64,000 nucleotides of DNA. It comes from Flavobacteria bacterium BAL38. Lineage in GTDB: Bacteria > Bacteroidota > Bacteroidia > Flavobacteriales > Flavobacteriaceae. The stretch is from contig AAXX01000004.1 of the NCBI GenBank assembly GCA_000169355.1, positions 1 through 64,000 of the forward strand, written 5' to 3'. The position numbers and the translations under genes were made by a program. The notes under the pieces are model-generated. The model was not told the DNA's origin. It ran no database searches and worked only from the letters and a program-made list of their open reading frames with translations. This document shows, in pieces, positions 56,989 to 64,000 of this stretch. Within the stretch, counting starts at the first letter, position 1, and each line of letters opens with the position of its first letter.

Positions 56989-57027
56989 GGGCATTACTTA
57001 ATTTAAGTAGTGCTCTTTCTTTTTTTA
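56989..57027 (+). terminator. Terminator of the surface-protein operon
   Basis: Arms GGGCATTACTT and AAGTAGTGCTC pair with two G-U wobbles (56989-56999 and 57005-57015), followed by a T-rich run. It lies 30 bp after the OmpA-domain gene and should separate that gene from the next adhesin. Confidence 0.75.
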
Positions 57028-57077
57028 ATAAATTATAGAATAAATCTATAAATAATATGTAACTAAGAAATGAAAAA

Positions 57078-57148
57078 TATAATTTTAATTCAGAATTAAG
57101 TTTAAATCTTAATAAAATTAATAATAAATATTCTGAATTAAAATTATA
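57078..57148. repeat. 19-bp perfect inverted repeat upstream of the giant adhesin
   Basis: TATAATTTTAATTCAGAAT (57078-57096) and its exact reverse complement (57130-57148) enclose a 33-nt loop. There is no terminal T-run. It lies about 210-280 bp before the adhesin ATG, so it could form a leader RNA hairpin, a recombinase site or a protein-binding pair; nothing in the sequence decides which. Confidence 0.7.
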
Positions 57149-57162
57149 AATCATATTAAATC

Positions 57163-57194
57163 TAAATATATATGATATTCTTTAAATATATATG
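57163..57194. repeat. 12-bp direct repeats spaced two helical turns
   Basis: TAAATATATATG occurs at 57163-57174 and 57183-57194, start-to-start 20 bp, upstream of the giant adhesin. This spacing puts both copies on one face of the DNA, as for a dimeric regulator. AT richness raises the chance background. Confidence 0.5.
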
Positions 57195-57275
57195 TAAATC
57201 TGAATTACAAAAAGTAGTATTTTTTTAATACTTTTTATAAAAATGGATTTTTAAATTTGAAAAATTATTTATAAA

Positions 57276-57308
57276 AAAGATTATCCTTATAATTAAATAA
57301 AGATTATC
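57276..57308. repeat. 10-bp direct repeats AAAGATTATC
   Basis: AAAGATTATC at 57276-57285 and 57299-57308, 23 bp apart start to start, lies 50-80 bp before the adhesin ATG, where a promoter would be expected. No clean TAnnTTTG box was found next to it. Confidence 0.4.
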
Positions 57309-57358
57309 ATTTAATTAAATATTATAAACTTTAATAGTTTTAAACAAAACCCAAAAAT

Positions 57359-60300
57359 ATGAAATATATATTCAGCCTCTTTATTTTTATGATAGGAATA
57401 TCTGGATTGGCACAAAACATTTTAATTAGTCAAGGTGGAACAGTAAATGTTTCAGGTGGAGAAGTGTTTTATGATGCTGGAGGTCCTGCGGGAAATGATG
57501 GGAATACTAGTTATACAATTACTTTAAGTCCGGCAACTGCAGGCGAAGCTGTTTGTGTAGATTTTACAAGTTTTATATCAAATGGAAATCTTGAAATTTT
57601 TGACGGTCCAAATACAGCCTCAAGAAATATAGGTACATTAAGAGGTGATTATAGTTTAAATTATAATGCGGGTGGAACTCCTTATCGAACAGGTCAAACG
57701 GGTACGCCAGGTGTACCTGATGTTTTGAGTCCTGGAGTATTTTGTTCTAATAATGCATCAGGTGTATTAACATTCAGATATACGGGTCCTTCAGCTTATG
57801 CAGGATGGGTTGGTCAAGTTATTACTTATAAACAAGCATCTGCAGGATGCACTGTTGGTTTAACGGCTTCTCCAAGTACAATCTGTGTTGGAGGTTCTTC
57901 TCTTTTAAGCGCTACAGGTGTTTTAGGAGTTCCTTTAATGAGTAATGATTTTAATACAAGTACGGTTGGTACAGGTTGGTCTAGTACAGCGTCAGTTTCA
58001 TTTCAAAGTGTTTTAACATGTGAGCCAAATTATGGTTATGCTACAAGCAATACAGATAATTCAATTTTCGTATGGATGCAAAATGCTGCTGCTCCAAGAA
58101 CGTTAGAAACAACTTCTTATGATGTTAGTGGTGGTGGTTATTTAAGTTTTGATTTTAGAGAAGCCTCAGATGATAATGGAGGAAATGGATGTGAAGCTTT
58201 AGATGATAATGAAGGAGTTTATGTACAATATTCTACTGATGGGGGAACTTCTTGGAATAATTTAAAATTAATGTTTCCGAGTGTTGAAAGTAATTTTCCT
58301 TCTGCAGCAAACATTGGTTGTGGTACTTATGTTTATGATTGGAATACAACAACTGTACCGTTACCAGCGGCAGCATTATCAGCAAATACTAAATTTCGTT
58401 GGACGCAGAGACAATCTACTTCTGCAACTCAAGATAGTTGGGGGTTAGATAATGTTAGAATAACAAGATATGCAACTGCTACTTTAACAATTACAGATTT
58501 ATCTACAAATACTGTAATTGCTACTACAACAACACCTTCAACTTCTATATCTGTTTCTCCTGCTGTAACAACTACATATAGAGCAACATTAACTGATGGA
58601 GTTACAACATGTACACAAGATATTACAGTAACAGTAAACGGTGGAACAGCAACAACAATAAATTATGCAGGAAGTCCTTTTTTACCTAATGCAGGGGCTT
58701 CTAATGTTACAGTTACAAACGGACCTGTTTCTGGTAGCTATTCAGCTACCCCTGCTGGTTTAACTATAAATACAACAACAGGACAAGTTACACCTAGTAC
58801 AAGTACACCTGGAACATATACTGTTTCTGTTCCAACTGCTTGTGGAACTGCTACAGCCTCTGTTGTCATTTTGTCTTCAACATGTGCAACATGTGCTACA
58901 CCAAGTTGTCCAGTAATTTCAATGACTACTACTACGGCTGCATTAGGACAAACAGGAATTTCAACTAACTTAGGATTAGCGGGTGACCAGTTTGGTAATG
59001 CGCCTTTAGCGCCAGGAGAAAGTATAACAATATGTGTTCCAGTTACCGTGGTTGCCGGATCAACAATTTTAGGTTTTAAACAGTTAACTTCTTCTAGTCC
59101 TGGAGGATGTGGTAATCCTTTAGAACAAGTAATAACATATCAATTAACTGATTCTTCATGTGGAGCTACAATTCCCCCAAATAGAACAAATGCATCATCT
59201 GTTGCAAGCGGATTTAATCCAGAATGGGATGGATTATCTTCAGGAAATTATGTGCTTTGTTTTACTATGAATGTTACTAGCGGAGCATTATGTTCTTCAG
59301 TAGATATTCAAGGTCTTGGTTACTATAATGTTATACCAGCTGCGGTTCCTTGTCAAGATTATCAAATTCAAATGTATTCTGATGATCTTTTATTAAATCC
59401 AATTACTAAAACAGCTTTTGCTTGTTCAGATGCAGCGGTATTTTTAGGACCAGATACCTTTCCAGTAACATTTGATTCAGGTTTACCATTTAATTCGGTT
59501 AATATTGAAATAGTTGCAAATACGGGTAATTTAAATAATTTAGTTATTTATCGATATAATTCTGCTAATGTTTTAGTAGAGACATTAACAGTTCCTGCTG
59601 GCGGAGTATCTAATAATTATTTTTTACGACCTACTGGTTGCTATTATTCTTTAGATAAAACCAATGTAGCTAGTGGTAATTATACGTATACAATTACAGA
59701 CAACACTTCAGGAGTTGTATTGGCTACTGGAACATGGATAATTACTGCTGGTGCAGAATCTTTAAAAACAGGATTATTGTTTTTCCAAGGAACCGGAAGT
59801 TATTCAGGTCCGGGTGTTTCAAATGGATTTGATCCTGCTCCTGCAGGTTCTGTTGGTGATGATTATACAGATGACAGAGGTATAGGTGTATTTGATCCGC
59901 AAGTTGCAGGAGTAGGTTCTCATACAATTACTTATACTTGGGATAATGGATTAGCTGCACCAAATCATTGTACTTTAACCAGAACGATGAATGTTACAGT
60001 GACAGGTCCAAGTGCACCAATCACAACCAATTTATCAATTTGTTCAGGGCAAACAGCTACCTTAACAGCATCAGCGGTTACAGGTACTGTTAATTGGTAT
60101 ACCGCTTCTTCTGGAGGTAGTTCAATATTTACTGGAAATCCATATACTACTCCAGTTTTAACAGCAGCAACATCCTATTGGGTTTCTCAAACAGTGGGTG
60201 GATGTGAAAGTACAAGAACACAAGTAAATGTTTCAATTACTGCAGGTACACCTGCAACATATACATCTACAGTTGTAAATTGTTCTCCAGGCTCTATTTT

Positions 60301-63300
60301 ATTATCTTCTATATTACCTACCGGTACTACTTTTAATTGGGTAAGTGGTCCTTCTGGTTATACATTTCCTGCAGGTTTTCAAACTCCATTAACTACAAAT
60401 ACTAGTTTAACAGGTTTACCAGCAGGTACTTATTGTGTTGATGTAACTTCTCCAAATTCTTTAGGAGGTGTTGTTACTCAAACTTTATTCACTGAAACTT
60501 TTGAATCAGGATTAGGAAATTGGACTTTAGATAATTCTAATGGACCAAATATTTTTGTACTAAATAATGATTATTTAGGAGGAAGTTGTGTGACAGGATT
60601 AGGAACTTTTACAGTTCCTAATGTTCCAAATCAACCTGCAGCGGTTACATCAAGTCCAAATAGTAATTATTTACATATTAAAGCAACTACAACAACTGGA
60701 GCTACATGCGGACCAGGTTCTGTTAACTTTATTCCAAATAATGCAAATTTTGATGGACAAATATCGGATCAAAAAGCTACTCTAAATACGGTTATCAATA
60801 CTGTTGGAAAATCCAACGTTATTTTTAATTTTTATTGGTTAGCCCAAGGAGAAACAAATGCAAGTGGTTCAGATGATTTTGGTAGTATAGAATACAGTAT
60901 AAACGGAGGAACTACTTGGGTACAAGCTGGAGCCAAACTAAGAAGACAGACAACATGGTTGTCTGATTTTAGAACAGATCCTTTATGGGATAATCAAGCA
61001 AATCTTAGATTTAGAGTAAGATGGCAAAATGATGCTAGTTCAAGTATTGATCCACCAATTTCAATCGATCAAATAGTAATTACTGCTGATGTTACTTCAA
61101 TTGCGTCATGTGGTACTACAGTTCAAGAATGTTTTACAATTTTCCCAACACCAGTAACACCAACTATCACATCAGTTGCCGCTAGTTGTTCTGCTGCAGG
61201 AAGTTCAACAATATCAAATTACAGCGCTTCTAATACATACACATTTACACCAACAGGTCCAACAGTAGGAGCAACAGGTTTAATCTCAGGCATGATTCTA
61301 GGAACAAGTTATACCGTAACAGCAACCAATGGTGGATGTACTTCAGTAGCATCAGCAAGCTTTAGTAATGCTGCTCAATTACCAACGCCAGTAACACCAA
61401 CTATCACATCAGTTGCCGCTAGTTGTTCAGCAGCTGGAAGTTCTACAATATCAAATTACAGCGCATCTAACACGTATGCCTTTACACCAGCAGGACCAAC
61501 AGTAGGAGTTGCCGGAGTAATTTCAGGCATGACAGTTGGAACAAGTTATACCGTAACAGCAACCAATGGTGGATGTACTTCAGTAGCATCAGCAAGCTTT
61601 AGTAACGCTGCACAATTACCAACACCAGCAGTACCAACTATCACATCAGTTGCTGCTAGTTGTTCTGCAGCTGGAAGCTCAACAATATCAAATTACAGCG
61701 CTTCTAACACATACACATTTACACCAGCAGGTCCAACAGTAGGAGCAACAGGAGTAATCTCAGGCATGACAGTTGGAACAAGTTATACCGTAACAGCAAC
61801 CAATGGCGGATGTACTTCAGTAGCATCAGCAAGTTTTAGCAATGCGTCACAATTACCAACACCACTAGTACCAACTATCACATCAGTTGCCGCTAGTTGT
61901 TCTGCTGCAGGAAGTTCTACAATATCAAATTACAGCGCATCTAACACGTATGCATTTACACCAGCAGGACCAACAGTAGGAGTTGCAGGAGTAATTTCAG
62001 GCATGACAGTTGGAACAAGTTATACAGTAACAGCAACCAATGGTGGATGTACTTCAGTAGCATCAGCAAGTTTTAGCAATGCGGCACAATTACCAACACC
62101 AGCAGTACCAACTATCACATCAGTTGCTGCTAGTTGTTCAGCAGCAGGAAGTTCAACAATATCAAATTACAGCGCTTCTAACACATACACATTTACACCA
62201 GCAGGACCAACAGTAGGAGCAACAGGTTTAATATCAGGCATGACAGTTGGAACAAGTTATACCGTAACAGCAACCAATGGTGGATGTACTTCAGTAGCAT
62301 CAGCAAGTTTTAGCAATGCGGCACAATTACCAACACCAGCAGTACCAACTATCACATCAGTTGCTGCTAGTTGTTCAGCAGCTGGAAGTTCTACAATATC
62401 AAATTACAGCGCATCTAACACGTATGCCTTTACACCAGCAGGACCAATAGTAGGAGTTGCAGGAGTAATTTCAGGCATGACAGTTGGAACAAGTTATACA
62501 GTAACAGCAACCAATGGTGGATGTACTTCATTAGCATCAGCAAGTTTTAGTAATGCAGCGCAATTACCAACGCCAGCAGTACCAACTATCACATCAGTTG
62601 CTGCTAGTTGTTCTGCTGCAGGAAGTTCTACAATATCAAATTACAGTGCAACTAATACGTATGCCTTTACACCAGCAGGACCAACAGTAGGAGCAACAGG
62701 AGTAATCTCAGGCATGACAGTTGGAACAAGTTATACCGTAACAGCAACCTATGGAGGATGTACTTCAGTAGCATCAGCAAGCTTTAGTAACGCTGCACAA
62801 TTACCAACACCAGTAACACCAACTATAACATCAGTTGCCGCTAGTTGTTCTGCTGCAGGAAGCTCAACAATATCAAATTACAGTGCAACTAATACGTATG
62901 CATTTACACCAGCAGGACCAACAGTAGGAGTTGCAGGAGTAATCTCAGGTATGACAGTTGGAACAAGTTATACAGTAACAGCAACAAATGGCGGATGTAC
63001 TTCATTAGCATCAGCAAGTTTTAGCAATGCTGCTCAATTGGCAGCACAACCTATTCCAACTATCACATCAGTTGCCGCTAGTTGTTCTGCTGCAGGAAGT
63101 TCTACAATATCAAATTACAGCGCTTCTAACACATACACATTTACACCGGCAGGACCAACAGTTGGAGTTGCAGGAGTAATCTCAGGCATGACAGTTGGAA
63201 CAAGTTATACAGTAACAGCAACCAATGGTGGATGTACTTCAGTAGCATCAGCAAGCTTTAGTAACGCTGCACAATTACCAACACCAGCAGTACCAACTAT

Positions 63301-64000
63301 CACATCAGTTGCCGCTACTTGTTCTGCAGCAGGAAGCTCAACAATATCAAATTACAGCGCATCTAACACATACACATTTACACCAGCAGGACCAACAGTA
63401 GGAGTTGCAGGAGTAATTTCAGGCATGACAGTTGGAACAAGTTATACAGTAACAGCAACCAATGGTGGATGTACTTCAGTAGCATCAGCAAGCTTTAGTA
63501 ACGCTGCACAATTACCAACACCAGCAGTACCAACTATCACATCAGTTGCCGCTAGTTGTTCTGCAGCAGGAAGTTCTACAATATCAAATTACAGCGCTTC
63601 TAACACATACACATTTACACCAGCAGGTCCAACAGTAGGAGCAACAGGTTTTATATCAGGCATGACAGTTGGAACAAGTTATACGGTAACTTCAGGAAAT
63701 GGATTTTGTACATCATTAGCATCTATTCCTTTCGATAACCAAGATATGGGAACACCAACCATCACAAACATATCATATAGTTCAAATATTTGTTCAGTAA
63801 GTTCAACTGATATTGTTTTAAGTAGTGACATTATTGGAACAACTTATACTTGGAGTGCAACGGTATCTAATATTACGGGTACCTATGTTACAAATGGAGA
63901 TGAAACGAATATTAATCAAATAGCAACACTAACAGATACTGAGAATATTGGTACTATTACTATGGTTATAATTCCAAGAGCTAATGGATGCGATGGAACG
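57359..64000 (+). CDS. Giant repeat-rich surface adhesin (3' end beyond window)
   Basis: 2214 codons are visible with no stop; the frame was followed at several checkpoints and stays open to the edge. MKYIFSLFIFMIGISGLAQ is a signal peptide. A CUB-like domain (about 20-160) is followed by a reelin-like/choice-of-anchor J-type jelly roll (about 195-385: YLSFDFREASDDN, GVYVQYSTDGGTSWNNLK, DSWGLDNVRI). Mixed Ig/PKD-like stretches follow, then an Ig_7-type domain (about 885-960: ICSGQTATLTASA, WYTASSGGSSIFTGNPYTTP). A second jelly roll (about 1040-1260, with FETFESGLGNWTLDN split by a Thr) leads to eleven 79-residue repeats (about 1267-2131) and a further Ig-like start. No sorting domain is inside the window, but the relatedness to T9SS cargo upstream predicts one downstream. 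Start chosen from the signal peptide; the region upstream is non-coding. Confidence 0.9.
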   Translation, partial: MKYIFSLFIFMIGISGLAQNILISQGGTVNVSGGEVFYDAGGPAGNDGNTSYTITLSPATAGEAVCVDFTSFISNGNLEIFDGPNTASRNIGTLRGDYSLNYNAGGTPYRTGQTGTPGVPDVLSPGVFCSNNASGVLTFRYTGPSAYAGWVGQVITYKQASAGCTVGLTASPSTICVGGSSLLSATGVLGVPLMSNDFNTSTVGTGWSSTASVSFQSVLTCEPNYGYATSNTDNSIFVWMQNAAAPRTLETTSYDVSGGGYLSFDFREASDDNGGNGCEALDDNEGVYVQYSTDGGTSWNNLKLMFPSVESNFPSAANIGCGTYVYDWNTTTVPLPAAALSANTKFRWTQRQSTSATQDSWGLDNVRITRYATATLTITDLSTNTVIATTTTPSTSISVSPAVTTTYRATLTDGVTTCTQDITVTVNGGTATTINYAGSPFLPNAGASNVTVTNGPVSGSYSATPAGLTINTTTGQVTPSTSTPGTYTVSVPTACGTATASVVILSSTCATCATPSCPVISMTTTTAALGQTGISTNLGLAGDQFGNAPLAPGESITICVPVTVVAGSTILGFKQLTSSSPGGCGNPLEQVITYQLTDSSCGATIPPNRTNASSVASGFNPEWDGLSSGNYVLCFTMNVTSGALCSSVDIQGLGYYNVIPAAVPCQDYQIQMYSDDLLLNPITKTAFACSDAAVFLGPDTFPVTFDSGLPFNSVNIEIVANTGNLNNLVIYRYNSANVLVETLTVPAGGVSNNYFLRPTGCYYSLDKTNVASGNYTYTITDNTSGVVLATGTWIITAGAESLKTGLLFFQGTGSYSGPGVSNGFDPAPAGSVGDDYTDDRGIGVFDPQVAGVGSHTITYTWDNGLAAPNHCTLTRTMNVTVTGPSAPITTNLSICSGQTATLTASAVTGTVNWYTASSGGSSIFTGNPYTTPVLTAATSYWVSQTVGGCESTRTQVNVSITAGTPATYTSTVVNCSPGSILLSSILPTGTTFNWVSGPSGYTFPAGFQTPLTTNTSLTGLPAGTYCVDVTSPNSLGGVVTQTLFTETFESGLGNWTLDNSNGPNIFVLNNDYLGGSCVTGLGTFTVPNVPNQPAAVTSSPNSNYLHIKATTTTGATCGPGSVNFIPNNANFDGQISDQKATLNTVINTVGKSNVIFNFYWLAQGETNASGSDDFGSIEYSINGGTTWVQAGAKLRRQTTWLSDFRTDPLWDNQANLRFRVRWQNDASSSIDPPISIDQIVITADVTSIASCGTTVQECFTIFPTPVTPTITSVAASCSAAGSSTISNYSASNTYTFTPTGPTVGATGLISGMILGTSYTVTATNGGCTSVASASFSNAAQLPTPVTPTITSVAASCSAAGSSTISNYSASNTYAFTPAGPTVGVAGVISGMTVGTSYTVTATNGGCTSVASASFSNAAQLPTPAVPTITSVAASCSAAGSSTISNYSASNTYTFTPAGPTVGATGVISGMTVGTSYTVTATNGGCTSVASASFSNASQLPTPLVPTITSVAASCSAAGSSTISNYSASNTYAFTPAGPTVGVAGVISGMTVGTSYTVTATNGGCTSVASASFSNAAQLPTPAVPTITSVAASCSAAGSSTISNYSASNTYTFTPAGPTVGATGLISGMTVGTSYTVTATNGGCTSVASASFSNAAQLPTPAVPTITSVAASCSAAGSSTISNYSASNTYAFTPAGPIVGVAGVISGMTVGTSYTVTATNGGCTSLASASFSNAAQLPTPAVPTITSVAASCSAAGSSTISNYSATNTYAFTPAGPTVGATGVISGMTVGTSYTVTATYGGCTSVASASFSNAAQLPTPVTPTITSVAASCSAAGSSTISNYSATNTYAFTPAGPTVGVAGVISGMTVGTSYTVTATNGGCTSLASASFSNAAQLAAQPIPTITSVAASCSAAGSSTISNYSASNTYTFTPAGPTVGVAGVISGMTVGTSYTVTATNGGCTSVASASFSNAAQLPTPAVPTITSVAATCSAAGSSTISNYSASNTYTFTPAGPTVGVAGVISGMTVGTSYTVTATNGGCTSVASASFSNAAQLPTPAVPTITSVAASCSAAGSSTISNYSASNTYTFTPAGPTVGATGFISGMTVGTSYTVTSGNGFCTSLASIPFDNQDMGTPTITNISYSSNICSVSSTDIVLSSDIIGTTYTWSATVSNITGTYVTNGDETNINQIATLTDTENIGTITMVIIPRANGCDGT
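61159..63753 (+). repeat. 237-bp tandem repeats (11 units) in the giant adhesin
   Basis: Units start with the TPTITSVAASCSAAGS motif at 61159, 61396, 61633, 61870, 62107, 62344, 62581, 62818, 63055, 63292 and 63529, each exactly 237 bp after the last (79 residues). The eleventh is 225 bp and diverged. Nucleotide identity is very high, including third positions; the pairs TPTGP/TPAGP and GATGLIS/GVAGVIS alternate. Each unit carries conserved Cys (AASCSAA and NGGCTS). Confidence 0.96.

Larger units (their letters stand above)
56959..57358. other. 400-bp AT-rich regulatory region before the giant adhesin gene
   Basis: No credible gene. It contains, in order, a terminator, a small 7-bp stem (57033-57051), a 19-bp perfect inverted repeat, a 12-bp direct repeat spaced 20 bp and a 10-bp direct repeat spaced 23 bp, ending at the ATG at 57359. 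It is the most structured intergenic region in the window. A 62-residue open frame on the minus strand here is AT-rich noise. Confidence 0.75.

Noticed and set aside
56966-57154. 62-codon minus-strand frame in the adhesin upstream region
   Set aside because: Low-complexity AT-rich frame overlapping the terminator and the inverted repeat; no plausible ribosome site or homology.
61159-63753. Regularly spaced repeats considered as a CRISPR array
   Set aside because: The 237-bp units are contiguous, in-frame coding repeats without unique spacers, and no cas genes are present.

Overview
The window looks like a chromosomal segment of a Flavobacteriaceae bacterium (Bacteroidota), close to Flavobacterium. 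The evidence is strong AT richness, Bacteroidota-type promoter elements (TAnnTTTG -7 boxes, best seen before the tRNA cluster), a GyrA with Thr82/Asp86 in the quinolone-resistance region, many MKK...FAQ-type signal peptides, type IX secretion (T9SS) sorting domains, PorP/SprF and OmpA-type companions of T9SS cargo, and a bacillithiol gene (bshA). No rRNA, insertion sequence, prophage or CRISPR array is visible. Most of the window is ordinary housekeeping chromosome; the accessory part is the surface-protein block from about 44.9 kb to the right edge.

Layout. 0-4.5 kb, minus strand: a DUF1304 membrane protein (cut by the left edge), a 60-residue GldL-like membrane protein, a fused zinc-protease/RimK ligase and clpC. 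4.7-8.5 kb, plus: gyrA and an exported TPR protein. 8.5-10.5 kb, minus: an NlpC/P60 hydrolase and a thiolase. 10.8-11.1 kb: tRNA-Ser(GCT), tRNA-Pro(TGG), tRNA-Arg(TCT) between a clear promoter and terminator. 11.2-12.1 kb: an orphan exported protein. 12.1-17.3 kb, minus: a tightly packed operon tsaD, rsmE, a frameshifted DUF4159 gene, an AI-2E-family permease, a THUMP-like methyltransferase and a small exported protein. 17.4-25.5 kb, plus: tamB, pfkA, gapA, an N-acetylglucosamine-kinase-like gene and mgsA. 25.5-29.3 kb, minus: a predicted outer-membrane barrel, ridA and lptD. 29.4-42.2 kb, plus: two tandem SPOR-tailed amidases, an MlaD-like protein, two Fe-S proteins of the HdrD/LutA type, serB, a NagZ/beta-lactamase-like fusion, bshA and a PrcB-like lipoprotein. 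42.2-44.9 kb: a small barrel protein, a lipoprotein and aroC.

The surface block (44.9-64 kb) begins with an unrecognised helical 493-residue protein divergent from a 1000-residue beta-helix protein with a T9SS type-C-like tail. Then follow a 1520-residue protein with twelve 66-residue repeats and a gliding-motility-associated (type B) C-terminus, a PorP/SprF gene broken by small indels, a TPR/PD40/OmpA protein, and the first 2214 codons of a giant adhesin. That adhesin carries eleven 79-residue repeats and continues past the right edge. Its 400-bp upstream region contains a terminator, a 19-bp perfect inverted repeat and two sets of short direct repeats. The cargo plus PorP/SprF plus OmpA order matches known T9SS surface-protein modules. 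The repeats are nearly identical at DNA level and are probably recombinogenic.

Three genes (tamB N-terminus, DUF4159, porP/sprF) appear disrupted by one- or two-base indels, two of the three in short homopolymers. This may be real decay or sequence error and should be settled before functional claims are made. All assignments come from reading motifs and context; no database search was run.
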